From: an uncultured Clostridia bacterium
GTDB taxonomy: Bacteria; Bacillota; Clostridia; UBA1381
Direction: 5' to 3'
Assembly: GCA_944392335.1 (NCBI GenBank)
Contig: CALXWJ010000092.1
Span: 1-64,000 of the forward strand
Length of the DNA stretch: 64,000 nucleotides
Notes under the pieces: generated by a model
Databases searched by the model: none
What the model was told of the DNA's origin: nothing
What the model saw: the letters and a program-made list of their open reading frames with translations, nothing else
Program-made: the position numbers and the translations under genes
Shown: in pieces, positions 27,072 through 35,354 of the stretch
How the letters are laid out: every line of letters starts with the position of its first letter
How positions within the stretch are numbered: the first letter of the stretch is position 1

Positions 27072-27305
27072 ATGGAAGTATTTAACATAATACTTAATTC
27101 AATCAACGATGTAAAGGAATTTGTCAATATAGTATCAAAATATGATTTTGATATTGATTTGACATCCGGAAGATATGTTGTAGACGCAAAATCCATAATG
27201 GGGATTTTCAGTCTTAATCTGTCAAAACCCATAAAGGTAGAAGCACACTGCGGCGATCAGCGTGATAAGTTCATGCAAGATGTTAAAAGGTTTATTGTTG
27301 AATAA
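27072..27305 (+). CDS. HPr-family protein lacking the phosphocarrier histidine
   Basis: The 77-residue protein aligns along the whole HPr fold. The segment where HPr has GIHARPA reads SINDVKE, so the phosphorylated His15 is replaced by Asn. The second half 'DAKSIMGIFSLNLSKPIKVE' keeps the Ser46 region (KSIMG), the site of HPr kinase in Firmicutes. It therefore cannot pass phosphate in the sugar PTS, but could still serve as a regulatory partner. GGGAGG and a clear promoter support real expression. It is monocistronic, followed by a short hairpin (27331-27347). Function is unknown. Confidence 0.8.
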   Translation: MEVFNIILNSINDVKEFVNIVSKYDFDIDLTSGRYVVDAKSIMGIFSLNLSKPIKVEAHCGDQRDKFMQDVKRFIVE

Positions 27306-27330
27306 TGTTTCTTCACAGGGTGAATATTAT

Positions 27331-27347
27331 CCCCCGTATAACGGGGG
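27331..27347. terminator. Compact GC-rich hairpin between convergent genes
   Basis: CCCCCGT and ACGGGGG pair with a 3-nt loop, with only ATTT after it. It lies between the HPr-like and methyltransferase genes. A weak terminator or a barrier. Confidence 0.4.
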
Positions 27348-27360
27348 ATTTGATATACTC

Positions 27361-28104
27361 CTATCTTGCGGCAAACACAATCCTTTGACATTCGTTCTCA
27401 GGGGCGTTAAATGTCAGGGGTTCGTATGTTCTGATGTCGGTAAAGCCGGCTTTTTTTAATGCATATTTTATTTCGGACTGTTTATATGCCCTTTGCAGAT
27501 GATGTTCACAAAACCTTTTATACCCTCGTTTTTCCTTGATAAAAAAATTTAAATACATATCTGCCAGTCTCTTATCCTTATAATATTTATTTTCCCACGT
27601 ATAAAAAATATCATCCCCATCATGAATAAATATATTATTCCCTATTATTTCGGACAGTTTATAAAAAGTACTTATATCGAATATAAAAAGGCCCTTCGGA
27701 TTGATAAAGCATTTTTTTATTCTTTCAAACATTTTTTCAAGCGACTGAGGATTTAATATATAGTTAACACCGTCTATCATACATAAAAAAGCATCGCATG
27801 TCCCAAATAGGTCCAGCTTTGTGATATTCTGATTTAAAAATAAAATATCAACATGTGCTGACGCTGCTTTTTCTCTTGCTATATTCAACATCTGTACCGA
27901 TTTATCCACCGCGATCATTTCATAACCGCGTTTTGCAAGGGGTATTGTAACATTTCCCGTACCGCATGCCAAATCGCATACAAGCTCGGGATCAATGTCA
28001 TATTCTGTAAATATATTTTCAATATAGTCCGCTATTCGTTCATAGTCAATGTCCTCTCTCATCAGCTGATCATAAAAACCTGCAAATTTCTCATAACTGT
28101 TCAT
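27361..28104 (-). CDS. Class I SAM-dependent methyltransferase
   Basis: The 247-residue cytoplasmic protein has a Rossmann methyltransferase core: motif I 'VCDLACGTGNVTIPLAKRG' at about residue 42, motif II 'MIAVDKSVQMLNIAREKA' at about 62, then 'LFGTCDAFLCMIDGVNYI' (motif IV region). The opening 'MNSYEKFAGFYDQLMREDIDYERIADYIENIF' is typical of a common Firmicutes family (YqeM-like) of unknown substrate. It is transcribed alone, convergent with the HPr-like gene and divergent from the DUF421 operon. Substrate unknown. Confidence 0.85.
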   Translation of the reverse strand: MNSYEKFAGFYDQLMREDIDYERIADYIENIFTEYDIDPELVCDLACGTGNVTIPLAKRGYEMIAVDKSVQMLNIAREKAASAHVDILFLNQNITKLDLFGTCDAFLCMIDGVNYILNPQSLEKMFERIKKCFINPKGLFIFDISTFYKLSEIIGNNIFIHDGDDIFYTWENKYYKDKRLADMYLNFFIKEKRGYKRFCEHHLQRAYKQSEIKYALKKAGFTDIRTYEPLTFNAPENECQRIVFAAR

Positions 28105-28252
28105 GGCTCTGGTCGTCCTTAAATATATTTTGTTTTTTTAAATATAATACCACAAAAAACACATAAAGTAAATAGTTTTAAGAATAAAGGAAATAATAAT
28201 TTTAATATAATTTTCCGGCTTGATCCGGATCATTAAAGCAAGCAAACATTTT

Positions 28253-28267
28253 ACAGACAGTGTCTGT
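28253..28267. promoter_or_regulatory. Palindromic candidate operator in the divergent methyltransferase/DUF421 region
   Basis: ACAGACA-G-TGTCTGT is a perfect palindrome with 7-bp arms, 41 bp before the DUF421 start. No regulator is encoded next to it, so its role is speculative. Confidence 0.3.
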
Positions 28268-28307
28268 CAAAGATAAAAACATATTTACAAACAGCGGAGG
28301 TAATTTT

Positions 28308-29000
28308 ATGTTGGTACTTGTAATACGGACGGTTATTTTATATCTGATTGTTGTTATTTCCATGCGTATAATGGGCAAACGCCAAATAGGAGAAATGCAG
28401 CCTTCGGAATTGGTCGTTGCAATAATGATTTCCGATCTTGCTTCCGTTCCGATGCAGGCCATCGATGTGCCTTTATTGTCCGGAATAATTCCTGTTTTTT
28501 CATTGATAGTGACTGAAATAATAATATCCTATGCATCCTTGAAAAGCAGGGGTTTCAGAAAAATATTAACAGGGGAACCAAGTATAATTATTTACGACGG
28601 CCATGTAAATGAAAGCGAGCTGAAAAAACTCAGATTTAATCTTAATGATCTTTTGGAGCAGCTTCGCATAAACAATATACCCAATATCTCCGATGTTGAA
28701 GTTGCAATGCTTGAAACAAACGGTCAAATCAGTATCATACCAAAACGCGAGGCAAGAAATGTTACCGTCAGGGACATGAAAATCAAAGACGCGGTTGTAG
28801 AAAAACTGCCCTGTACGCTAATTTCGGACGGTGCGCTCATTAAAAACGAGCTCCGGCGCAGCGGTCATGATGAGGAATGGCTTTTTAAAGAATTGAAAAA
28901 AAGGAAAATAGATAATATAAAAAAAGTTTTTATCGCTTCATATGATATTAACGACGGACTGTTTATACAGCTAAAAGGCGAGGAGGATATACAGAAATGA
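28308..29000 (+). CDS. DUF421 membrane protein (YetF/YcaP family)
   Basis: The 230-residue protein has three N-terminal membrane helices (about 1-75, 'VLVIRTVILYLIVVISMRIMGKRQIGEMQPSELVVAIMISDLASVPM'), including the MGKRQIG motif, then a cytoplasmic DUF421 domain with 'TGEPSIIIYDGHVNESELKKLRFNLNDLLEQLR' at about 85-120. Family members are widespread in spore formers, with several linked to spore or membrane functions, but the biochemical role is unknown. The ATG at 28308 follows GGAGGT. An upstream in-frame ATG at 28260 lacks a site. It overlaps the next gene by 4 bp (ATGA), so the two are translationally coupled. Confidence 0.9.
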   Translation: MLVLVIRTVILYLIVVISMRIMGKRQIGEMQPSELVVAIMISDLASVPMQAIDVPLLSGIIPVFSLIVTEIIISYASLKSRGFRKILTGEPSIIIYDGHVNESELKKLRFNLNDLLEQLRINNIPNISDVEVAMLETNGQISIIPKREARNVTVRDMKIKDAVVEKLPCTLISDGALIKNELRRSGHDEEWLFKELKKRKIDNIKKVFIASYDINDGLFIQLKGEEDIQK

Positions 29001-29377
29001 AAAGTTTAATTTCCGCTGTTCTTATGGCAGTGGTGATCATAGGCGGGTGTCTGTTTTATACAAATAAATTAGATGATCTTTCGTTGGAGTTGGCTGAAAA
29101 ATGTATAAATATTTTATCATATATTAAAGATGACAATTATGATGAGGCAAAAGAGCATACAGATGAGCTGGATGAATTTCTCGAACAAAAGAAAATTATT
29201 CTTGCTTCATTTATAGATCACAATGAGTTGGATAAAATTGAAATGAATCTTGAACAGATGAAGGTATATATAGCAGAAGAAAACAGAGCGGATTCATTGG
29301 CTTATGGAAAAGCATTAAGCGCTTTATTCCTGCACTTCCCCAAAAATTATAAGGTTAAAATCGAAAATGTTTTATAG
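28997..29377 (+). CDS. DUF4363 family protein
   Basis: The 126-residue protein has a single N-terminal membrane helix ('SLISAVLMAVVIIGGCLFYTN') and a helical extracytoplasmic or periplasm-facing domain rich in Glu/Leu heptads ('EHTDELDEFLEQKKIILASFIDHNELDKIE'). This fits DUF4363, a family repeatedly found directly after DUF421 genes in Clostridia. The 4-bp overlap with the DUF421 gene supports a two-protein membrane complex. No catalytic residues are apparent and the function is unknown. Confidence 0.8.
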   Translation: MKSLISAVLMAVVIIGGCLFYTNKLDDLSLELAEKCINILSYIKDDNYDEAKEHTDELDEFLEQKKIILASFIDHNELDKIEMNLEQMKVYIAEENRADSLAYGKALSALFLHFPKNYKVKIENVL

Positions 29378-29414
29378 CATGATCAAATATTGTTTAAAAT
29401 AGCTTTATTACGCA

Positions 29415-29455
29415 GCAATGGGCTGCACTCATGAAAAAAGAGTACAGCCCATTGC
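29415..29455. terminator. Perfect 11-bp hairpin overlapping the 3' end of the zinc-ribbon gene
   Basis: GCAATGGGCTG (29415-29425) pairs with CAGCCCATTGC (29445-29455). The right arm encodes part of the last codons of the gene ending at 29429. There is no long T-tract, so it may act as an mRNA 3' end stabiliser between convergent genes rather than a classic terminator. Confidence 0.5.
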
Positions 29456-29620
29456 CCTGTATTGTTCAATTTTTTTCAGCAATGCTTCTTCCGATACCTC
29501 AAAATATTCCGACATACATGAAAGACACATAAATTTTTGAGCGCCCCGATTGACAAGTTTCTTAAATAATCCTATTTCATCCCTTGTAAGCTCTCTCTGA
29601 CATTTTATACATTTATCCAT
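29429..29620 (-). CDS. Small zinc-ribbon protein
   Basis: The 63-residue protein has two CxxC pairs, 'CIKC' at residue 4 and 'CLSC' at residue 32, forming a probable zinc ribbon, followed by a helical tail ('EALLKKIEQYRAMGC'). Its start overlaps the end of the alpha-galactosidase gene by 8 bp, so it is translationally coupled. Similar small proteins are common and uncharacterised in Clostridia. It may bind nucleic acid or a protein partner. No role in galactoside metabolism can be inferred beyond the coupling. Confidence 0.75.
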   Translation of the reverse strand: MDKCIKCQRELTRDEIGLFKKLVNRGAQKFMCLSCMSEYFEVSEEALLKKIEQYRAMGCTLFS

Positions 29621-30740
29621 TTATCAATTTACCTCTGAGTATTTTACAGGTATGACTCTTTAGATCGGTATTGTAAAAATCCTTTACAAATCCGATTTTT
29701 TCTCCCGTTACTACATCGTGCAAATCAAGTCCCATACCCGAATTGTACGGTATACCCAAATCTGTAAACGGAATTGTGAATATATTATTGTTTTTAGTGT
29801 AATTGTAAAACGCAAGAACATATTCATTGTTGGAAAGGATCTTAAATAATCCTCTGACATCCTGCCAATTATGTACTATAATCGGAGGTCTGCACTCAGG
29901 ATCCTGGTCTATTTCGATCAATTCCTTATTTTGCAGCAAATCTTTACAGAATCCGTCAATTTTTCTTATATCCCCGCCCATGATCAGCGGTGCTCCGTAT
30001 AAACACCACAGTGAAAACTGCATAAGATATTCATCATCGGTACATACATTATCCTCAAAGCCTACAAGGCCTTTTCCGTACATTCCCACTGTAAGCATGT
30101 CTATATCATTGTAACATCCCGGAGCAGACATTGAGAAGTTATTTTCCTGTGAATAGATAATATCTCTGAATGATACAAAGGTATCATTTATATCTCCTGT
30201 TGAACGATATATATGAGCGCCAACCGACCGCATCCATTTCCACGGTTCATCGGTACCCCAGTTACAAGCTGCAAACAAAATGTCTCTTCCGCATGATCTT
30301 AAAGCCATACTCATTGTAAGATATGCATTTTTACCGTTTCCGCTTATCGGGAAATTGCAAAAATCATATTTAAGATAATCTACTTCCCATTCCGCGAAAG
30401 TTTTAGCATCCGTATATTCATGGCCGTAGCTTGACGGATACTTTGCACAAGTCATGATTCCGGCGCACGAATACATTCCGAATTTTAATCCTTTGGAATG
30501 TATGTAGTCTGCAATATATTTCATTCCGTGGGGGAATTTTTCGGGGTCGGGAACCAAACGTCCGTCTTTTCCGCGTTCTCTCAATGCCCAGCAATCATCA
30601 ATTATTACATATTCATAACCTAAATCCTTGTATCCTTTTTCGACCATCATATCCACTGTCTCAATTATCAGCTTTTCATCAATATTTTCACCAAAAGTAT
30701 TCCAAGAATTCCAACCCATGGGCGGTCTGTTTGCTAACAT
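29613..30740 (-). CDS. Alpha-galactosidase, GH27
   Basis: The 375-residue enzyme removes terminal alpha-galactosyl residues. Family GH27 (clan D) features are clear: 'PPMGWNSWNTFGENI' at the start, 'GYEYVIIDDCWA' at about 45, 'GLKFGMYSCAGIMTCA' at about 90, the nucleophile Asp in 'VDYLKYDFCN' (about 125), and the acid/base Asp in 'GCYNDIDMLTVGM' (about 200). A C-terminal beta domain follows. There is no signal peptide, so it acts on imported raffinose-type or galactomannan oligosaccharides in the cytoplasm. AAAGGAG precedes the ATG at 30740. It is divergent from an AraC regulator with overlapping promoters, indicating substrate-responsive control. Confidence 0.94.
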   Translation of the reverse strand: MLANRPPMGWNSWNTFGENIDEKLIIETVDMMVEKGYKDLGYEYVIIDDCWALRERGKDGRLVPDPEKFPHGMKYIADYIHSKGLKFGMYSCAGIMTCAKYPSSYGHEYTDAKTFAEWEVDYLKYDFCNFPISGNGKNAYLTMSMALRSCGRDILFAACNWGTDEPWKWMRSVGAHIYRSTGDINDTFVSFRDIIYSQENNFSMSAPGCYNDIDMLTVGMYGKGLVGFEDNVCTDDEYLMQFSLWCLYGAPLIMGGDIRKIDGFCKDLLQNKELIEIDQDPECRPPIIVHNWQDVRGLFKILSNNEYVLAFYNYTKNNNIFTIPFTDLGIPYNSGMGLDLHDVVTGEKIGFVKDFYNTDLKSHTCKILRGKLING

Positions 30741-30763
30741 AAAAATCTCTCCTTTGTTTTTTA

Positions 30764-30792
30764 TTGACAATTTAAATTATATATGTTATTAT
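30764..30792 (+). promoter_or_regulatory. Promoter of the AraC-type regulator gene
   Basis: TTGACA (30764-30769), a 17-bp spacer, TATTAT (30787-30792). It overlaps the opposing galactosidase promoter. Confidence 0.65.
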
Positions 30793-30804
30793 ATGAAATG
30801 TACA
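30776..30804 (-). promoter_or_regulatory. Promoter of the alpha-galactosidase gene
   Basis: On the minus strand TGTACA (30799-30804), a 17-bp spacer, TATAAT (30776-30781). Its -35 lies in a TGTACATGTA stretch that could be part of the regulator binding site. Confidence 0.55.
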
Positions 30805-30865
30805 TGTAATTTTATTGTATGTTTATGTGATTTTATTGCTTAATTTTTTCGGGAGTATCATATTG

Positions 30866-31678
30866 ATGGAAACAGATTTGAACTTGATTTGTGAAAACAT
30901 TTCAATATTTTATATGGGCAGCCAGCACTGCGAGCCGGGACATAATTATTCAACCGGATTTTGCGACAGATACCTTATCCACTATATTGTAAGCGGGAAA
31001 GGTAAATTTAAATGTGACGGAATAACCTATAATTTAAAAGCCGGGAATGCATTTTTGATCGCGGGGGAAAAAGGCGGATATTACGAGGCGGATCATGATG
31101 ATCCATGGTATTACATATGGTTTAATATTTCAGGCAATATGGCAAATAATTTTTTGAAAAGTACGGGGCTTTCACGTAAAAATCCTATTTATACCACAAC
31201 CAATCCTCAGAAAATATCAAAACGCCTTGAATATCTCGTAAATCATCAATATGAAAACAATGAATTTTTAAACTGCGGGACAATGCTTGCAATTTTGGGC
31301 GATATGATAAAATATAACGCAAATGAAGTGGACAATGCAAAAAAATCAAATATCGAATATGTTAACATGTGTAAAAATTATATACATATGAATTATTTCA
31401 GAAAGATACGTGTTGATGAGCTTTGCAGTTTTGTAAAAATTGAGCACTCATATCTGTACAGATTATTCATTTCGGAGCTTGGACAATCTCCCATGGATTA
31501 CATACTCGAATACAAGCTCAAACATGCCGAAAAGCTTTTAAGATCCACCGAATACTCTATTGCGGATATAGCTTTGGCAATAGGATATGACGACAGCTTT
31601 GCCTTCTCCAAAATGTTTTCAAAAAAATACGGGATATCACCGTTAAAATACAGAAACAGGTTTAAAATACAAGTATAA
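30866..31678 (+). CDS. AraC family transcriptional regulator, cupin sensor domain
   Basis: The 270-residue regulator has an N-terminal cupin-like sugar-sensing domain (about 20-130, 'YLIHYIVSGKGKFKCDGITYNLKAGNAFLI') and two C-terminal helix-turn-helix motifs (about 170-268, 'RVDELCSFVKIEHSYLYRLF' and 'SIADIALAIGYDDSFAFSKMFSKKYGISPLKYR'). It is divergent from the GH27 gene across about 125 bp with overlapping promoters, so it probably activates alpha-galactosidase in response to a galactoside. The ATG at 30866 follows GGGAG. The longer frame from 30815 is unlikely. It ends at a strong terminator. Confidence 0.9.
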   Translation: METDLNLICENISIFYMGSQHCEPGHNYSTGFCDRYLIHYIVSGKGKFKCDGITYNLKAGNAFLIAGEKGGYYEADHDDPWYYIWFNISGNMANNFLKSTGLSRKNPIYTTTNPQKISKRLEYLVNHQYENNEFLNCGTMLAILGDMIKYNANEVDNAKKSNIEYVNMCKNYIHMNYFRKIRVDELCSFVKIEHSYLYRLFISELGQSPMDYILEYKLKHAEKLLRSTEYSIADIALAIGYDDSFAFSKMFSKKYGISPLKYRNRFKIQV

Positions 31679-31738
31679 AATACAGGCTCTAAAATAAATG
31701 CCGGGGTAATCAAGCAGATCATACTGAAGCGGCAAATG

Positions 31739-31769
31739 AACAAGCAGCTGCATCAGGCAGCTGCTTGTT
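31739..31769 (+). terminator. Terminator hairpin after the AraC regulator gene
   Basis: AACAAGCAGCTGC (31739-31751) and GCAGCTGCTTGTT (31757-31769) pair perfectly over 13 bp with a 5-nt loop, then ACAAATTTTATT. Confidence 0.75.
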
Positions 31770-31782
31770 ACAAATTTTATTC

Positions 31783-31944
31783 GATAAGGGCTTGTCCCGT
31801 CTTAGGCGAGGACAAGAGCGAAACAAATGCTTCGTGAATCGCCCTTACGGTGCTTTGCTGTAATCAGAGAGATTGAACTCCTGCTGATTACAAATATGGA
31901 ACCCGCCGCCTTATATAGGCGGCGGGCAGCATGTGAGCAGTTAT
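31783..31944 (+). repeat. Dispersed multi-hairpin repeat, copy 6
   Basis: Left end TTC|GATAAGGGCTTG, right end GAGCAGTTAT. Hairpin D is lengthened to CCCGCCGCC/GGCGGCGGG. With the terminator it fills the gene-free stretch 31679-32004. Its right end is 60 bp from the stop of the protease gene. Confidence 0.9.
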
Positions 31945-32004
31945 TTTACCCCAACTATTGACAAAGAGCCTGATTTTTTACCTTGGCTATTGGCAAAGGG
32001 CAAA

Positions 32005-33453
32005 TTATTCTTCACCCTCCAAAAACTTTATCAAATCCTCTCTCGATCCTCCGAACAATTCATAAGCTTCATATAATTGATTGTCAACGGTCACTTCGGT
32101 TTTGGCAAATTCATTTTCGATCTGCACCATTGTAATTCTGTCCAGCGCCCCTGTCGGAGTAAGTCCCTTTGATATCTGGAAATCAAGGACAGCTGCCTCC
32201 AATTCAGAATCGAATACATTTCCCATGTCACTCATATAATATCCCATTACATATAACCTTTCCTTTATTGGGATAATATTGTCGGATACATCTGCGAACC
32301 TGGTTTCAGCGGAATAATCGATCTCATCATATTTTGAAACATCTATCGCTTCCGTTGTGTTTACAATATACATATCAGGCTCAAGTCCTATATGATTTAT
32401 TTCCCTGCCGTTTCTCGTTAAATATCTTCCTGTTGTTATCTTAAACGCGTTACCGTCCCGCAGTGTAAACATTTCCTGGATTACCGCTTTGCCGTAGGTG
32501 GTTTCGCCTATTACTGTTGCTATTCCTGAATCCTGCATCGCACCGGTCAGTATTTCCGCCGCGCTCGCGGTATTTTCGTTTACCAAAACCGCAAACTTAT
32601 ATTTAGCTTCTTTAAGGTCCGAATAAAACGTCACATTATTTTCGCTTTGCCTGTACATTGTCTGTACTATTATCCCCTCCGGGACAATCATATTCGCGAT
32701 CTCAACAGCAGATATCAAATATCCTCCGGGATTATCTCTCAGGTCAAGAATGATCCGCGTAACGTTGTTTTTATCCAATTCCTCCAATACATCGGCAAAT
32801 TCCTGAGATGTTGTCTGCGCAAAATTCAAAACAGAGACATAAGCTATATTATCATCTAACATTAAATAATCGACTGTTGCAGCGCTTACGGCCTTTCTTG
32901 TAAGAGTGAAGGTAAGCTCCTGATCTCCTCTTAAAACCGTTATGCTCACCGTTGTACCCAGCTCACCGACAATCGCATTCTGTACTTCGTCAACGGTCTT
33001 ATCCTTCATATCAACACCGTCAACTTTGATTATTTTATCTCCTATCTCCATTCCAACAGCCTTTGCATCACCATCTTTAAGAACACGGACCAGCTCAACA
33101 TAATCACTGTTCTTCTGGATTATTACACCTATCCCGTAAAAGGTATGATTAATGCTGTCAACATACTGCTGGTAATCATTCGGCGTATAAAATTCGGTAT
33201 AATCATCGATCTTGGAAAATCCTGCTTTTAAAATATCCAAAACCGCGTCGGGATTTTCCTCAAGATATTTGTTCAGCGCCATATTAAATATTTCTTCCTT
33301 TGTCAGGCTCTCATCAACATACATTTCCGACGCATATCCAAACAGTTTATCAACATATGTATATTCGTTGCTTAATTCTTCCTCCGCAAATACACTGGGC
33401 GTTATTAACATCAAAGACATTAATACCGCCGTTACACTTTTGTTTATTTTCAT
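32005..33453 (-). CDS. C-terminal processing protease (S41, CtpA-like) with PDZ and peptidoglycan-binding domains
   Basis: The 482-residue exported serine protease has a signal peptide (1-23), a PDZ domain (about 105-190, 'GIGVIIQKNSDYVELVRVLKDGDAKAVGMEIGDKIIKVDG'), and an S41 catalytic domain with 'LDLRDNPGGYL' at about 240. The Ser-Lys dyad is in 'NENTASAAEIL' (Ser about 295) and 'TYGKAVIQE' (Lys about 320). A C-terminal PG-binding domain 1 (about 405-460) tethers it to the wall. It cleaves C-terminal tails of extracytoplasmic proteins, and spore formers use similar enzymes for signalling. GAGGAAAAG precedes the ATG. It lies between two repeat copies and appears monocistronic. Confidence 0.92.
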   Translation of the reverse strand: MKINKSVTAVLMSLMLITPSVFAEEELSNEYTYVDKLFGYASEMYVDESLTKEEIFNMALNKYLEENPDAVLDILKAGFSKIDDYTEFYTPNDYQQYVDSINHTFYGIGVIIQKNSDYVELVRVLKDGDAKAVGMEIGDKIIKVDGVDMKDKTVDEVQNAIVGELGTTVSITVLRGDQELTFTLTRKAVSAATVDYLMLDDNIAYVSVLNFAQTTSQEFADVLEELDKNNVTRIILDLRDNPGGYLISAVEIANMIVPEGIIVQTMYRQSENNVTFYSDLKEAKYKFAVLVNENTASAAEILTGAMQDSGIATVIGETTYGKAVIQEMFTLRDGNAFKITTGRYLTRNGREINHIGLEPDMYIVNTTEAIDVSKYDEIDYSAETRFADVSDNIIPIKERLYVMGYYMSDMGNVFDSELEAAVLDFQISKGLTPTGALDRITMVQIENEFAKTEVTVDNQLYEAYELFGGSREDLIKFLEGEE

Positions 33454-33526
33454 GTACTTTTCCTCGCTTTCTTATAGATCATGATTTTTTGTATAATACT
33501 GACATAAAGCGTCAGGTTCATTATTC

Positions 33527-33669
33527 AATAAGGGTTTGTCCCGTTATCAAACAACGGCAAGGACGCCTAATGGCAGCGCCGTGACCAGTGAAAGGATCAC
33601 ACTCTCACACTGCTTGCAGATACGGCGCCCGCCGTAGATTATGTCGTGGGACATCTTATCAGCAGTTAT
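33527..33669 (+). repeat. Dispersed multi-hairpin repeat, copy 7 (divergent)
   Basis: Left end TTC|AATAAGGGTTTG, right end AGCAGTTAT. The inner stem is CAGTG/CACTG. The last codons of the DUF1934 gene (TAT AAC TGC TGA on the minus strand) lie inside the repeat end. Confidence 0.82.
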
Positions 33670-34072
33670 ACACACTTACTGTCAAAGTATTTTTACTTTG
33701 TTCGTTTTGAAATCTTATACTGTATTCCAATTCCAATTCCCCGCCGTTTTCATTAAAACAATAATTGTTCTTATGCGTTTTCAACACCATTGTCATGGCT
33801 CCGTAGGGAGTGTTGTATATAAATTCATCTGCACTGCCGACTTTATATACCATCTTTGAATAAAAATCACCTTTTCTTGTAACAACGGTTTTTTCATCGG
33901 TAACTTTTATCATAACAGAACAATTCTGCATGCCCATTTCTTCTTTTTCCTCATAAAAAATATACCAGCTTCCGTTTTTTTCATAAAATCCGCCATCGGC
34001 AACTAATTCTATAATATCATTTTCATCATTGTCTCTCATGCTTCTTATGGATATTTTAGCATTGTTTTTCAC
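33659..34072 (-). CDS. DUF1934 family beta-barrel protein (YwiB-like)
   Basis: The 137-residue cytoplasmic protein matches DUF1934: 'DIIELVADGGFYEKNGSWYIFYEE', 'TVVTRKGDFYSKMVYKVG', 'FIYNTPYGAMTMVLKT' and 'GGELELEYSIRFQNE' strands forming a small calycin-like barrel. Function is unknown. It follows the D-Ala-D-Ala ligase gene by 53 bp in the same direction, so it may be co-transcribed with cell-wall genes. The last three residues (YNC) and the stop are encoded by the end of repeat copy 7, so the original C-terminus may have been altered by that insertion. Confidence 0.87.
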   Translation of the reverse strand: MKNNAKISIRSMRDNDENDIIELVADGGFYEKNGSWYIFYEEKEEMGMQNCSVMIKVTDEKTVVTRKGDFYSKMVYKVGSADEFIYNTPYGAMTMVLKTHKNNYCFNENGGELELEYSIRFQNEQSKNTLTVSVYNC

Positions 34073-34125
34073 ATTACCCCTCCATATCGGTTATACAAAA
34101 ATGTATATTACATATATAAAATAAT

Positions 34126-35202
34126 TTATTTTACCCTGTTTAATCCCAATAGGATCAATTCATCCAACAGATCCGAATATTTTTTCCCTACTGCCTCCCA
34201 CAATTTAGGATACATACTGATACTCGTAAACCCCGGCATAGTGTTGATCTCATTTAAAACAATGGAATTATCCTTATATCTGACAAAAAAATCAACTCTT
34301 GATAATCCTGTACCGTCAAGCGCTTTAAAAGCCTTGAGTGCGTATTCCCTTATCCTGTCAATGATCTCTGTCGGCAATTTCGCGGGAATTTGAAGCTTTG
34401 TCGTTCCCGATATGTATTTTGCATCAAAATCATAAAATTCAACCTGTGGAAGGATTTCACCTACCGTTGCCGCCTTCGGCTGCAGGTTTCCCAAAACGGA
34501 ACATTCCACCTCGTGTCCATCAATATTTTCCTCAATAAGTATTTTTCTTCCGTATTTTGCGGCATTTTTCAGTGCCGCGATCAATTCCTTTTTGTTTTTT
34601 GCCTTTCCTACACCTACAGAAGAGCCGGTTGAAGTCGGTTTTACATAACATGGATAGCCGAATTTTTCTTCAATTTTTGATACCACCCCATTCATATTTT
34701 CCAATTCATATGTATTGACCATTATCCAGTCCGCCTGCGGGATACCCGCGTTTTTAAAAATAATTTTAGTAAAGGATTTATCCATCGCGTTCGCGGATGC
34801 ACACACGCCCATTCCCACATATTTCATCTGCGCCAATTCCAGCAATCCCTGTATTGTCCCGTCTTCGCCGTATTCGCCATGAAGCACCGGGAATACTATA
34901 TCCGGCTTTATTCTTTTTATCTTATCATCATCAAAAACAATTATTGCCTTGTCTTTCGCGTCAGGCGATATTATTGCTTTTTTCAGATTCCTTTTTTCCT
35001 GTTTCCATTCACCGTTTTCGATCGATGAAGCTTTTCCTTTATATAAATACCATTCTCCTTTTTTCGTTATCCCTATTGTTATTATCCTGTATTTTTCCTT
35101 ATCCAGATTATTAATGATTGACACCGCGGACATACATGATATATCATGCTCCGGTGATTGGCCTCCGAATATTACGCAAACCTTCATTCTTTTATTTGCC
35201 AT
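34126..35202 (-). CDS. ddl: D-alanine--D-alanine ligase
   Basis: The 358-residue cytoplasmic ATP-grasp enzyme makes the D-Ala-D-Ala dipeptide for peptidoglycan. The family opening 'VCVIFGGQSPEHDISCMSA' is present, then 'FPVLHGEYGEDGTIQGLLE' at about 92, the ATP-grasp 'GYPCYVKPTSTGSSVGVGKAKN' at about 170, 'EENIDGHEVECSVLGN' at about 215, and the metal-binding 'SRVDFFVRYKDNSIVLNEINTMPGFT' at about 300. The dipeptide/depsipeptide selectivity residue cannot be judged with confidence by eye. GGGGGAT precedes the ATG. It heads a pair with the DUF1934 gene. Confidence 0.96.
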   Translation of the reverse strand: MANKRMKVCVIFGGQSPEHDISCMSAVSIINNLDKEKYRIITIGITKKGEWYLYKGKASSIENGEWKQEKRNLKKAIISPDAKDKAIIVFDDDKIKRIKPDIVFPVLHGEYGEDGTIQGLLELAQMKYVGMGVCASANAMDKSFTKIIFKNAGIPQADWIMVNTYELENMNGVVSKIEEKFGYPCYVKPTSTGSSVGVGKAKNKKELIAALKNAAKYGRKILIEENIDGHEVECSVLGNLQPKAATVGEILPQVEFYDFDAKYISGTTKLQIPAKLPTEIIDRIREYALKAFKALDGTGLSRVDFFVRYKDNSIVLNEINTMPGFTSISMYPKLWEAVGKKYSDLLDELILLGLNRVK

Positions 35203-35354
35203 ATAAATCCCCCATTCCGATGCATTTTACCAATAACATTCCATTTTATATTCAGATCAAAATCGTATTTTCAAAATATTAAATCATAACTCATAAAATA
35301 TATTATCATTTATATCGTCAAAAATCAACTATTGTATTTTAAATTCACAATTTA

